A DNA stretch of 64,000 nucleotides from DAOUEO01 sp963763495 (GTDB lineage: Bacteria > Chloroflexota > Dehalococcoidia > DSTF01 > JALHUB01): assembly GCA_963763495.1 (NCBI GenBank), contig CAVXOY010000021.1:124001-188000 (forward strand), given 5' to 3'. The translations under genes were made by a program, and so were the position numbers. Positions within the stretch are counted from its first letter, which is position 1, and each line of letters begins with the position of its first letter. Below the pieces are notes generated by a model, which was not told the origin of the DNA, did no database searches, and saw only the letters and a list, made by a program, of their open reading frames with translations. This document shows, piece by piece, positions 7,737 to 17,406 of the stretch.

Positions 7737-9123
7737 ATGCCACTAGATACGATTAGCGCCGGCGACACGACCTGGGTCCTTGTCTCCGCCGCGCTGGTGA
7801 TGCTAATGACGCCCGGACTCGCTTTCTTCTACGGTGGCCTGGTCAGGGAGAAGAACGTTCTCGGTACGATCATGCACAGCTTTGTAGTGATTGCCATCGC
7901 CAGCATACTGTGGGTAACCGTCGGCTACAGCCTGGCTTTCGGGCCCGACCACGGCGGCATCATCGGCGGCCTCGACTGGTCCTTCCTGCGCCACGTGGGG
8001 CAGGCGCCGAACCCCGATTACTCGGCGACGATACCCCATCTGGCGTTCATGGTCTTTCAGATGATGTTCGCCGTCATCACTCCCGCCCTGATAACCGGCG
8101 CCTTCGCCGAGCGGGCCAAGTTCGGCACCTTTGTCATCTTCATGGCTCTCTGGTCGCTGCTGGTCTACGCGCCGATCGCCCACTGGGTCTGGGCGCCCGG
8201 CGGCTGGCTGCGGGAACTCGGCGCCCTCGACTTTGCCGGCGGCACCGTGGTGCATGTGAACGCGGGAATCGCCGCCCTTGGTCGCGGCGATCATGTACGG
8301 GAAACGTCTGGAGTTCGGCAGGGAGGCGATGGAGCCACACGACGTCTCGATGATGATGCTGGGCGTGGCGCTCCTCTGGTTCGGCTGGTTCGGCTTCAAC
8401 GCCGGCAGCGCTCTGGCGGCGAACGGCCTGGCCGTCAACGCTTTCATGGTCACTCATATCTCTGCGACCGCCGCCGCCCTGACCTGGCTGGCGTTGGGCT
8501 ACTGGCAAACGAAGAAGCCGAGCGTCGTGGGCGCGGGCGCCGGCGCTGTTGCCGGCCTGGCGGCGATTACACCCGCGGCGGGCTTCGTCGACGTTGGGCC
8601 CGCTCTCGCCATCGGAGTCGGCGCTGGTGTATTCTGTTACCTGGCCGTCCAGATGCGCCACCGACTGCACCTGGACGACTCGCTGGACGTAGTCGGCGTA
8701 CACGGCGTCGGTGGGGCATGGGGCACGCTCGCCGCGGGCCTCTTCGCCACTGTCGCTGTCAACGCCGCCGGCGCCGACGGTCTCATTCACGGCAATCCCG
8801 GCCAACTCGGGACACAGGCGCTCGCGGTAGGCGCCACTCTCGGCTATTCGCTGATTGCGACGATAGTGATCCTGCGGGTCCTCGACTGGGTGATGGGGCT
8901 GCGGGTCTCCGAGGAAGAGGAGAAACTGGGTCTTGATATCTCCCAGCACGGCGAGCGCGCCTACACCCTCCAGGGGCTGAGCGTGCAGAGCGTCGCTGAG
9001 CTGACGGTTCCTCGGCCGCGCCGGGGGGCCTACGAAAGAGGGCGGAGTCTGGCGGCGAACGGCACGGGTGGTCTTCCATCCAAGTTGCTGGAGAGAGAAA
9101 CCAAGCCCTGGATCAGGAAATGA
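7737..9123 (+). CDS. amtB: Ammonium transporter AmtB, second copy (one apparent frameshift)
   Basis: A paralogue of the preceding gene, alignable over its whole length, with the same pore histidines (VVHVNAG and GVHGVGGAWG) and the same cytoplasmic tail. The ATG at 7737 follows GAGAGGGAGG; an earlier in-frame start at 7701 lies at the predicted transcription start and is rejected. One extra G near 8280 (CCCTTGGTCG against CCCTTGTCG in the first copy) shifts the frame directly after the signature. The rest reads on cleanly to PWIRK and a stop at 9123. No PII (glnK) gene accompanies either copy. Confidence 0.87.
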
Positions 9124-9199
9124 CCCGGCGTAGCTAGGCGCGAAGCCGGGCTAACAGTTAGAATTCAGATCGCCAAGATCAAGAAGAAGGAGAATAGAA

Positions 9200-10531
9200 A
9201 TGGTCGACAAAGGCAGCAAAGAGTACGCGGTCCAGACCTGCAAGGACCAGGACATCAAGTTCATCCGCCTCTGGTTCACCGACATCCTGGGCTCGCTCAA
9301 GAGCTTCACGATCACTGTCGAAGAGCTGGAGGGCGCGTTGGAGGAGGGAATGGGCTTCGATGGCTCATCCATCGAGGGGTTCGCCCGCATAGATGAGAGC
9401 GACATGATGGCCTTCCCCGACCCCTCCACCTTCGTCGTCATCCCCTGGCGGCCGCAGGAGAAGGGCACGGCCCGCATGTTCTGCGACATCTGTATGCCAA
9501 ACGGCAAGCCCTTCGAGGGCGACCCTCGCTACGTACTCAAGCGCAACATCAAGCGCGCCGCCGACCTGGGCTACACTTTCTACGTCGGCCCTGAACTGGA
9601 GTATTTCTACTTCAGGAGCGCCGACAATCCGGAACCTCTCGATCAAGGCGGTTACTTCGACCTCACGCCTCTGGACGTCGCCACCGATCTGCGGCGGGAC
9701 ACGATCCTGATCCTGGAAGACATGGGGATCGGTGTGGAATACTCTCATCACGAGGTCGCTCCCAGTCAGCACGAGATCGACCTACGCTACACTGACGCCC
9801 TCACGATGGCCGACGCCGCCATGACCTACCGGCTGGTGGTGAAGGAGGTCGCACTCTCGCACGGGGTCTACGCGACCTTCATGCCCAAACCGATAGCGGG
9901 GCAGAACGGCTCCGGCATGCACGTGCACCAGTCGCTGTTCAACGGCAAGCGCAACGCTTTCTTCGACCCGAATGACCCTTACCACCTCTCGGAGACCGCC
10001 AAGGCATACATCTCCGGTCTCCTCCACCACGCCCGCGAGATCACGCTGGTCACGAACCAGTGGGTGAACTCGTACAAGCGGTTGGTGCCCGGCTACGAGG
10101 CTCCCTGCTACATCACCTGGGCCCGCCGCAACCGCTCCGACATGGTCCGGGTGCCCGAGTACAAGCCGGGGAAGGAGACAGCCACCCGCGTCGAGTACCG
10201 CTCGCCCGACCCCGCCTGCAACCCCTACCTAACCTTCTCGGCGATGCTGGCGGCCGGCCTCGAGGGAATCGACAAGAAATACCCGCTGCCCGACCCTGTC
10301 GAGGAGAACGTCTTCCACATGACGGAAGCCGAGCGGAAAGCGCGGGGCATCGACGTTCTTCCGGGCAGCTTGATCGAGGCGATTGAGGTGGCTGAGGGCA
10401 GCGACCTCCTACGTCGGGCCCTGGGCGACCACGTCTTCGAGACGCTGATCGCCAACAAGAAGATAGAATGGGATGCCTACCGCACGAAGGTGACGGACTA
10501 CGAGCTGGAGCGCTACCTGCCTATCCTGTAG
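9200..10531 (+). CDS. glnA: Type I glutamine synthetase
   Basis: Joins ammonium to glutamate with ATP, making glutamine in the cytoplasm. At 443 residues it has the length of the alpha subgroup of GSI. Visible motifs are GFDGSSIEGF, the metal ligands in GPELEYF and EVAPSQHEIDL, the ATP-binding KPIAGQNGSGMHVHQS, and RVEYRSPDP. The adenylylation tyrosine loop and the insertion of the beta subgroup are absent, so control is more likely transcriptional or by feedback. The ATG follows AGAAGGAG. It is 76 bases downstream of amtB with no obvious operator of its own, so it may be co-transcribed with the second transporter. Confidence 0.95.
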   Translation: MVDKGSKEYAVQTCKDQDIKFIRLWFTDILGSLKSFTITVEELEGALEEGMGFDGSSIEGFARIDESDMMAFPDPSTFVVIPWRPQEKGTARMFCDICMPNGKPFEGDPRYVLKRNIKRAADLGYTFYVGPELEYFYFRSADNPEPLDQGGYFDLTPLDVATDLRRDTILILEDMGIGVEYSHHEVAPSQHEIDLRYTDALTMADAAMTYRLVVKEVALSHGVYATFMPKPIAGQNGSGMHVHQSLFNGKRNAFFDPNDPYHLSETAKAYISGLLHHAREITLVTNQWVNSYKRLVPGYEAPCYITWARRNRSDMVRVPEYKPGKETATRVEYRSPDPACNPYLTFSAMLAAGLEGIDKKYPLPDPVEENVFHMTEAERKARGIDVLPGSLIEAIEVAEGSDLLRRALGDHVFETLIANKKIEWDAYRTKVTDYELERYLPIL

Positions 10532-11183
10532 CCTTCAGCGCGACGAAGTTCATAGTGAAACCGAGGGGCCGGCGGACAAGTTCCTGGAATAGGAAGCCGC
10601 CGGCCTCACATTCTCTGCGGACGCTGCTCTCTCGCTGATAGTCAGGGTCGGGCAGGCTCTCGGTGATAGAGAGAACGCCTCCTCCTTTCAGCACCCGCCG
10701 CAACTCGGCCAGGGCGCGCCGCCGGTCCGGAAGCTCTCCCAACACGGTCACGAGAAACGCCCCGTCCAGGGAGTCGCCCTCCAGGGGCAGGTCAAGGGCG
10801 CTGGCAACGGCGACCTGGGCGTTCCTGACGCCCTTCTTCCTCAAACGTCGCTGTAGGGCACGCGTCATCTCCGGCTGCAGGTCGAGACAGAGCAGCCCTC
10901 CCTCGGGGCCTAGGCGGCGGGCCGCCTCGACGCTGAAGTAGCCGGGGCCAGGGCCCAACTCCAGCACTCTACCCCCAGGAGACAGCGGGAACACGTCGAG
11001 CGTCCTTCCCAGGGGATGGACCAGCCAGCGCAGCGGGTTGTCGAGAATCCAGCGCTGTCCATAGGGGCAGGGGCCACGCAGCCAGTAGCGGAGCAGCACC
11101 CAGAATGACCCGGCGGAAAGAGCGGCGATGGTGAACAGCCGGAGGAAAAGGGGAACAAGGCGCAGGACCGATTTCGGCCGCAT
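10521..11183 (-). CDS. Membrane-anchored class I SAM methyltransferase
   Basis: A 220-residue protein with an N-terminal hydrophobic stretch (VPLFLRLFTIAALSAGSFWVLLRYW) followed by a methyltransferase fold. Motif I is VLELGPGPGYFSVEAA, the acidic end of strand 2 is LCLDLQPEM, and the late motif is LKGGGVLSITES. The anchor suggests a hydrophobic or membrane substrate such as a quinone or lipid, but that is inference. It ends 11 bases inside the convergent glnA and lies 6 bases beyond the end of nuoN, so it may be the last gene of the nuo transcript or have been inserted there. Confidence 0.78.
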   Translation of the reverse strand: MRPKSVLRLVPLFLRLFTIAALSAGSFWVLLRYWLRGPCPYGQRWILDNPLRWLVHPLGRTLDVFPLSPGGRVLELGPGPGYFSVEAARRLGPEGGLLCLDLQPEMTRALQRRLRKKGVRNAQVAVASALDLPLEGDSLDGAFLVTVLGELPDRRRALAELRRVLKGGGVLSITESLPDPDYQRESSVRRECEAGGFLFQELVRRPLGFTMNFVALKATG

Positions 11184-11189
11184 CGCTCG

Positions 11190-12659
11190 CTACCGGCCGT
11201 CGGTGATGACGGTTGTCTGAGCCGTCGGGAAGATCGACTCCGTCGCGTTGTCCACGGCGTCGAAGAGGGGGCGCGGGAAGAGACCGACGACGAAGATGCC
11301 GACGACGAGAACGAAGACGACGGCGTTGGCGGCGAAGGGCACCCGCAGGCGCGTCTTCTCCTCCGCCTCCGAGACGTACATCTGCCTGATGACCAGCAAA
11401 TAGTAGTAGAGGGATACGAAGCTGTTGATCACCGCTATGACCGCCAGCCAGAGGAAGCCTTCCTCGGCGACCGCCTGGAAGAGGACGAACTTGGTGGCAA
11501 AGCCGGCGAACAGCGGCATTCCTGCCAGCGAGAAGAGAGCGACGGTCAGAGAGAGGGCGAGGAAAGGCGCCCGCTCCGCCAGCCCGCTGTAGCCGGGTAT
11601 CTCGTCTTTGTCGGTCAGGTTGTAGTAGACGATGATCACGGCGAATGCCGCCAGGTTGGTGATGACGTAGCCGACCATGTGCAGCACGAGGGCGCTCGCC
11701 GTGTCGTGGGACAGGGCGGCGATGGCCATGAGCATGAAGCCAACCTGGACGATGCTGGAGTAGGCCATCAGCCGCTTGATGTTGTGCTGCTGAATAGCGA
11801 CCAGGTTCCCCACGATCATGCTCGCCACCGCCAGCACCGCTACCATCCATTGCCAGTCCTCCAAGACAGGCAGGAACGCGCCGGAGAAGAGACGCAGCAG
11901 CAGGGCAAAGCCGGCGGCCTTGGAGGCAGCGGAGAGGTAGGCGGTGATAGGCAAGGGCGCGCCCTCGTAGGCATCGGGCGTCCACATGTGGAAGGGCACC
12001 GCCGCCACTTTGAAGCCCAGCCCGGCGACGACGAGCACCAGCCCCATCAGCATCGCCAGGTCGAAGTCGGCGGTCCCGGCAGCGAGGGCGGAGGAGATGT
12101 CGCTGTAGAAGGTGGAGCCGGTCACGCCGTAGATGAGGCTCAGGCCGTAGAGGAACAGCGCCGAGGAGAAGGCGCCCAGCAGCATGTACTTCATCCCGCC
12201 CTCGTTCGACTTGGGGTCCATCTTGGCGAAGGAGACGAGGACGTAGAGGCTGAAGCTCAGCAGCTCCAACGCTATGTAGGCGGTGAGCAGCTCGCGGGCC
12301 GCGGCCATGTAGATGGCGCCGATGGTAGAAAGCACCAGCAGGCCGTAGTACTCACCGGCATGGCGGAGGTGACCCTTGACGAAGTGGGTCGAGGCCAGCG
12401 CCACGACCGCCGTGGTGGCGATGAAGAAGACGCGGAACAAGGTCGTGAAGTTGTCGATCTGGATGAGGCCGCCGAAGTCCTTCGGAGTGTCGTTCACATA
12501 GAGCAGGGAGACGACAAGGATGACGCCCAGCGCTGCCGCCGTCAGGTAGGGCAGATAGTCGCGGACACGCCGCCCAACGAACAGGTCGAGCCCCACTACC
12601 AGGGCCGCTAGGCCCGCCAGCAGGTACTCCGGTATCAGCAGCGAGTAGTCAAGGTTCAT
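11190..12659 (-). CDS. nuoN: NADH-quinone oxidoreductase subunit N
   Basis: A 489-residue antiporter-like proton-pumping subunit of complex I with about 14 transmembrane segments. The central proton_antipo_M domain contains FKVAAVPFHMWTPDAYEGAP, with the conserved Lys of the family, then LMAYSSIVQVGFML. Its ATG overlaps the stop of nuoM by 4 bases (12656-12659). Last structural gene of the nuo operon. Confidence 0.93.
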   Translation of the reverse strand: MNLDYSLLIPEYLLAGLAALVVGLDLFVGRRVRDYLPYLTAAALGVILVVSLLYVNDTPKDFGGLIQIDNFTTLFRVFFIATTAVVALASTHFVKGHLRHAGEYYGLLVLSTIGAIYMAAARELLTAYIALELLSFSLYVLVSFAKMDPKSNEGGMKYMLLGAFSSALFLYGLSLIYGVTGSTFYSDISSALAAGTADFDLAMLMGLVLVVAGLGFKVAAVPFHMWTPDAYEGAPLPITAYLSAASKAAGFALLLRLFSGAFLPVLEDWQWMVAVLAVASMIVGNLVAIQQHNIKRLMAYSSIVQVGFMLMAIAALSHDTASALVLHMVGYVITNLAAFAVIIVYYNLTDKDEIPGYSGLAERAPFLALSLTVALFSLAGMPLFAGFATKFVLFQAVAEEGFLWLAVIAVINSFVSLYYYLLVIRQMYVSEAEEKTRLRVPFAANAVVFVLVVGIFVVGLFPRPLFDAVDNATESIFPTAQTTVITDGR

Positions 12660-14158
12660 GTCACGGCCACCAGATGCAGCACGGTGCTGGAGATACGGTC
12701 AATGAAGGGCGCAGGCCAGAGACCCATGAAAAGCAGGAACGCAATCAAGATCACTCCGGCCGCCTGCTCCAATCGGGACATCTCCTTGAGCTTGTCCCAC
12801 TTCTCGTTGAAGGGGCCGAAGAAGGCCATCGCCAGCATGCGCAGAATGTAGGTCGCGGTGAGCGCGGCGCCGAATACGGCGAGGGCGCCGAGCGCCGGGT
12901 AGGTCTTGAAGACACCGATGAAGATGTGAAGCTCGGCTACGAATCCGGAGAGCCCAGGCAGCCCCAGCGAGGCAAGCCCGGCAATGGCAAAGAAGGCGGT
13001 GAAGCGCGGCATCTTGTTCGCCAGGCCGCCGAAGATCGACATGTCGCGGACGTGGGCCTGGTCATAGAGGGCGCCCACCATAGCGAACATGAGAGCCGTC
13101 ATGACGCCGTGGGAGAACATCTGGAGCACCGCCCCGTTCACCCCTATCGAGTTCAGCGTCGCCAGCCCCATGAGGACGTAGCCCATATGGCTGACGCTGG
13201 AGTAGCCAACCATGTACTTGAAGTCGCGCTGGGCCATCGCTGAGATAGCACCGTAGATGACGTTGATGGTGCCCAAGACCATCAGGCCCGGCATCCAGTA
13301 CTCCGCTCCCTGCGGCAGGAGCTGGATCCCCAACCGGATGATACCGAACGCCCCCAGCTTCATCAGGACACCGGCGTGGAGCATGCTGACGGCGGTCGGC
13401 GCCGCCACATGGCCGTCGGGCGACCAGGTGTGGAACGGCCAGAGACCGGCCAGCACACCGCAGCCGATGAGGAAGACCGGGAACAAGGCCTTCTGGAAGC
13501 TCTCCGAAAACTCGACGGTATAGAGCGACGGCAGGTCGAAGGTGCCGAGACCGGCCTTGACGAAGACGGCAAGGATGCCGACGAAGATGAGAACACTCGC
13601 CGCCACCAGGTACAGGGTCAGCTTCATCGCCCCGTATTCCTTCGTCCGCACGAAGGTCGGGAAGCGGCTGCTCGACCCCCAGACGGCGATGAGCAGGAAC
13701 ATCGGCAGCACCGCCAGCTCATAGAAGAAGAAGAAGAAGAACAGGTCGAGCGAAGTGAAGGTACCGAAGACACCGGCGACGAGGGCGAAGAAGAGGACGA
13801 AGAAGTCCTTGTTGCGATAGTCGATCTTCCAGGAGATGAGGACGCCGGTGAAGGCAACGATACCGTTCAGCAGCACCATCGGCGTGGAGATGCCGTCCAC
13901 CCCGAGATGGAAGGTGATGCCATCCTTGCCCAGGAAGCCGACGTTCTCCAGCCAGGGCCAGCGCATCTCGAACTGGAAGGGCTCGTTACCCCCCAACTGG
14001 AAGGCGAAGAAGATGTACAGCGACAGGCCGAACAGGATAGCGCCCGCCACCGCCGAGATGTAGCGCACGAGGTTCGGGTAGCGCGACGGCACGGCGATGA
14101 GGATGACCGATGTGATCAGCGGCACCGCTATCAAGGGCAGGAGGACGTATTCTTCCAC
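12656..14158 (-). CDS. nuoM: NADH-quinone oxidoreductase subunit M
   Basis: A 500-residue antiporter-like membrane subunit. The middle of the protein shows GLWPFHTWSPDGHVAAPTAVSMLHAGVLMKLG, with the conserved Lys and His of the proton channel, and YMVGYSSVSHMGYV. About 14 transmembrane segments. It is intact, unlike nuoL upstream, and overlaps nuoN by 4 bases. Its start is 30 bases after the nuoL stop. Confidence 0.94.
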   Translation of the reverse strand: MEEYVLLPLIAVPLITSVILIAVPSRYPNLVRYISAVAGAILFGLSLYIFFAFQLGGNEPFQFEMRWPWLENVGFLGKDGITFHLGVDGISTPMVLLNGIVAFTGVLISWKIDYRNKDFFVLFFALVAGVFGTFTSLDLFFFFFFYELAVLPMFLLIAVWGSSSRFPTFVRTKEYGAMKLTLYLVAASVLIFVGILAVFVKAGLGTFDLPSLYTVEFSESFQKALFPVFLIGCGVLAGLWPFHTWSPDGHVAAPTAVSMLHAGVLMKLGAFGIIRLGIQLLPQGAEYWMPGLMVLGTINVIYGAISAMAQRDFKYMVGYSSVSHMGYVLMGLATLNSIGVNGAVLQMFSHGVMTALMFAMVGALYDQAHVRDMSIFGGLANKMPRFTAFFAIAGLASLGLPGLSGFVAELHIFIGVFKTYPALGALAVFGAALTATYILRMLAMAFFGPFNEKWDKLKEMSRLEQAAGVILIAFLLFMGLWPAPFIDRISSTVLHLVAVT

Positions 14159-14187
14159 TTAGCTTTCCGTTCCGCTATCCACTTTCC

Positions 14188-16091
14188 TTAAGTACCAACA
14201 AAGAAGGCGATGACCGCCAGGACGACTATCCCCAAGGTCATGGCGAGGGCGTAGTTGGGCATGCGACCGGTCTCGTGGAACTTGAGCAGGAAGCCGCCGA
14301 ACCGCGTCAGGTCGGCAGGGCCGTTCACGCCGGTGTCGTTCACCACCGCGCGGTCGTACCAGGAGACGGCGCCGGCGACGACCAGCACGACGCGGTTGAT
14401 GACCCACTGGTAGGCATCGTCGATGTAGAACTTGTTGCGTACCAGGTCATAGAGCCGAGGCATCGCCTGAGCGGCAGCCTGGGCGCGCAGGGCGGGACCC
14501 CACCAGAAGTAGAACCCACCCCCTATACCCGCCAGCACGAGAACAATGGAGGACGCCATGATGAGAGCCGTTGACCTTGAACACCTCGCCTTCGTGGCTG
14601 AAGACGAACTGCCCGAAGCCGCCGGGGAAGCCCATCAGACGCCCAATCTGGTCGAAGACGACGAAGCCGGCGACGAGCGTCAATGCGCCCAGCAGCACAG
14701 TCGTCCACTTCATCGCGGGAACGGGCTCGTGGGCGTGCTCGTAGATCGCCTTGTTGCGCGGCTCGCCGGTGAAGACAAGCAGCACCAGCCGCGTCATGTA
14801 GAGCGCCGTTATGACCACGCTCGCTAAGGACGAGCAAGAACACGATCGAGTTCTGGTTGTCGAAAATCGTCAGCAGCAGCTCATCCTTGTTCCAGAAGCC
14901 GGAGAGTGGCGGCAGGCCCGCCATCGCCATGGCGCCGATGCGTGAAGACGGTGGCGGTCAAGCGGCATCTGCCTCGCGAGGCCTCCCATCTGGTCGATTT
15001 CCAGCTCATCGGTCGCGTGGTAGACCGAGCCTGAAGCGAGGAAGAGGAGGGCCTTGAAGAAGGCGTGGGTGAAGAGGTAGAGCATCGCCACCGTGACCGA
15101 GCCCCGAGCCGAGGGCGACGAACATGAGCCCCAGGCTGTTGAGGGTGGAGTAGGCAACGACCTTCTTGATATCCGTCATGACGAGGCCCATCGTCGCTGA
15201 GAGGAAGGTGGTGATAAGCCCGACGACGGTGACGATCACCAGGGTGCCGTCCGCCGCCTCGAAGAGCGGCATCGTGCGGGCCACCAGGTAGACGCCCGCC
15301 ACGACCATCGTCGCGGCGTGGATGAGGGCGCTGACCGGCGTCGGGCCCTCCATGGCGTCGGGCAGCCAGACGTGGAAGGGGAACTGGGCCGACTTGCCCA
15401 TCGCCCCCAGCAGGATCAGGATGACGCTCACCGTCAGGTAGGTCTGGTCGACCTGCCCGGCGTCGACAGCGGCGAAGATCTCGGACAGGTCGAAGGTGCC
15501 GACGGAGCGCCAGAGGAGGATCGTCCCGATAAGAAGCCCAACGTCGCCCAGGCGGGTGGTGACGAACGCTTTCTTGGCCGCTTCCGCCGCCGACTGCTTC
15601 TCGTGGTAGTGGCCGATGAGCAGATAGGAGCAGATGCCGACGCCCTCCCAAGCGAAGTAGAGCAGCAGCAGGTTGTCGGCCAGGACGAGGGTGAGCATCG
15701 ACGCCGCGAAGAGGGACTGGACGGCGAAGTACCAGCCGTAGCGGGAGTCGCCCTTCATGTAGCCCAGCGAGTAGACCTGGACCATGAGGGATATGAAGCT
15801 GACGACCGCCACCATGACGGCGGCAAGCTGGTCGAAGGAGAAGCCGATGCGCAGCTTGAAGTCGGCGAAGGCAACCCAATCGGTGCCGGAGCGCCCGGGC
15901 TCAAACTCGCCGCCGGATGCGAGGGCGTCGGCGAGGTCTTTGAGGACGAAGAGGAAGATAACGAAGGAAGCGGAGATGGCGAGAACGGAGAGCCAGTCGC
16001 CTTTACGCGGCAGGTACTTGCCGACCAATATGAGGACGGCCGCCGTCGCGGCGGGGATCGCAGGTATCAGCCACGCCTGCTCCATACCCAT
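14188..16091 (-). CDS. nuoL: NADH-quinone oxidoreductase subunit L (several apparent frameshifts)
   Basis: The largest antiporter-like subunit, with the lateral helix that spans NuoM/N. The first 330 residues are clean (FHVWLPDAMEGPTPVSALIHAATMVVAGVYL, then KKVVAYSTLNSLGLMFVALGS). The frame then shifts near 15110, 14955, 14825 and 14555. The pieces continue without loss: TVAMLYLFTHAFFKALLFLASGS, then AGLPPLSGFWNKDELLL, then ALYMTRLVLLVFTGEPR, and finally the C-terminal helix and membrane segment ending FFVGT. The total of about 634 residues is normal for NuoL, so I annotate one gene with indel errors rather than a pseudogene. Confidence 0.88.
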
Positions 16092-16139
16092 CGTTACTCG
16101 ACCGCCATCCTAGCTACTGTTGCCAATGCCGTCTCCTCG

Positions 16140-16448
16140 TTACCACTTAAGCTGGTCCACTTCATCGACGTTCGCCGTCCGCCGGTTGCGGAAGAGGCGC
16201 AGGATGATCGCCAGGGCCAGGCCGACCTCGGCCGCCGCGACGATGATGATGAAGATGGCGAATATGATGCCGATGAACCTCTCCGGCGAGGTGTAAGCAG
16301 CGAAAGCAACCATGTTTATGCTGGCGGCGTTCAGCATCAACTCGACCGACATAAGGATCAGAACGGCGTTGCGCCGCACCAGCACACCGTAGACGCCGAG
16401 AGAGAAGAGGACGGCGCTGACCACGAGGAAGTGCTCCAGCGGTATCAT
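16140..16448 (-). CDS. nuoK: NADH-quinone oxidoreductase subunit K
   Basis: A 102-residue, three-helix membrane subunit. The helix with the conserved glutamate reads AVLILMSVELMLNAASINMVAF, and the third helix contains IIVAAAEVGLALAIIL with the second glutamate. Its ATG overlaps the nuoJ stop by 4 bases. Normal family length. Confidence 0.94.
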   Translation of the reverse strand: MIPLEHFLVVSAVLFSLGVYGVLVRRNAVLILMSVELMLNAASINMVAFAAYTSPERFIGIIFAIFIIIVAAAEVGLALAIILRLFRNRRTANVDEVDQLKW

Positions 16449-16957
16449 TCCTCTCCCTCCTCCGGCCCGGCCAGAACGATGGCCCCGACCAGCGCCACCA
16501 GCAGCACGAGGGACGCGACCTCAAAGGGCACGACCCAACTGCGGAAAAGGGCGTCGCCGAGGGCGTTGAAGTCCACCAGCGCCGGCTCGTCCGCCGCGCG
16601 CGGCCAGGTTGTGAGCACGGTCATCGCGATGAGCACGCCCATGAGGGCGAGCCCCGCGATCGCCGCCAGCGGCTTCTGGTTGTTGTCCAGCGTCTGGTCC
16701 ATGTCGCGGGCGCGCGTCAGGACGAGAGCGAACAGCAGCAGGACAGCGACACCGCCGGCGTAGACGAGCACTTGCACGAGGGCTAGGAACTCGCTGGCCA
16801 GCAGGATGAAGAGGGCCGCCACCGCCAGCAGGGTGAAGACCAGGGACAAGGCAGCATGGACGACGTTGCGGCTGACTACGACACCCAGGCCGCCGAGGAT
16901 GGCCGCCGCCGCGATGAAATAGAAGATGACTTCCGTTACCGTCATGGGGCCACCCAC
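16445..16957 (-). CDS. nuoJ: NADH-quinone oxidoreductase subunit J
   Basis: A 170-residue protein with five transmembrane segments. The NuoJ features are the N-terminal helix followed by SRNVVHAALSLVFTLLAVAALFILL and then EFLALVQVLVYAGGVAVLLLFALVL, which forms the pi-bulge helix near the quinone channel. The gene starts 16 bases inside the end of nuoI and overlaps nuoK by 4 bases. Confidence 0.93.
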   Translation of the reverse strand: MGGPMTVTEVIFYFIAAAAILGGLGVVVSRNVVHAALSLVFTLLAVAALFILLASEFLALVQVLVYAGGVAVLLLFALVLTRARDMDQTLDNNQKPLAAIAGLALMGVLIAMTVLTTWPRAADEPALVDFNALGDALFRSWVVPFEVASLVLLVALVGAIVLAGPEEGEE

Positions 16958-17406
16958 GGTTCTATCTGCTTAGCTTTGGACTGGGCCAAGAGCTGCTCCA
17001 GGTCCATGACCAGCTCGGCGCGGTCGTAGCGCGACAGCTCATGACCTTGCCAGGTGTTGTTCATAGCATTGGCGCAGAAGTTGCAGACCTCGACACAGAT
17101 GCGGCAGCGGGTGCAGCGCCCGTAGTCGAGCAGGTAGCGGTCGACGATCTTGCGCCGCTTGCTCGTGCCCTCCGCCGCCAGCGGGTTGTCCTTCATCGTT
17201 ACGGAGATGCACTCCGTCGGGCAGGCGCGCTCGCAGGCGTGGCAGCCGGTGCAGAACGGCTCGCCGACCTCATGGTCCCAGAGCAAGACCGGGAAGCCGC
17301 GCTCGCGCTCCGGCAGGGGCTTATGCACGTTGGGGTACTGGACGGTCACCGGTTTGCGAACCATCGTCAGGAGGGTGCCGGCCATGCCCCTTAGAACTCC
17401 CAGCAT
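16942..17406 (-). CDS. nuoI: NADH-quinone oxidoreductase subunit I (2x[4Fe-4S])
   Basis: A 154-residue ferredoxin-like subunit that carries electrons to the quinone site through clusters N6a and N6b. Two cluster motifs are seen: CTGCHACERACP at about residues 55-66 and CTRCRICVEVC near 97-107. The start ATG shares one base with the stop of nuoH (TGATG). Its electron donor in this operon is unclear because the NADH-binding subunits NuoE, F and G are absent. Confidence 0.95.
   Translation of the reverse strand: MLGVLRGMAGTLLTMVRKPVTVQYPNVHKPLPERERGFPVLLWDHEVGEPFCTGCHACERACPTECISVTMKDNPLAAEGTSKRRKIVDRYLLDYGRCTRCRICVEVCNFCANAMNNTWQGHELSRYDRAELVMDLEQLLAQSKAKQIEPWVAP

Noticed and set aside
9124..9199. 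GlnR-type operator before glnA
   Set aside because: No series of 5-mers at 11-base spacing like that before amtB; only isolated CTAAC and AATTC words.
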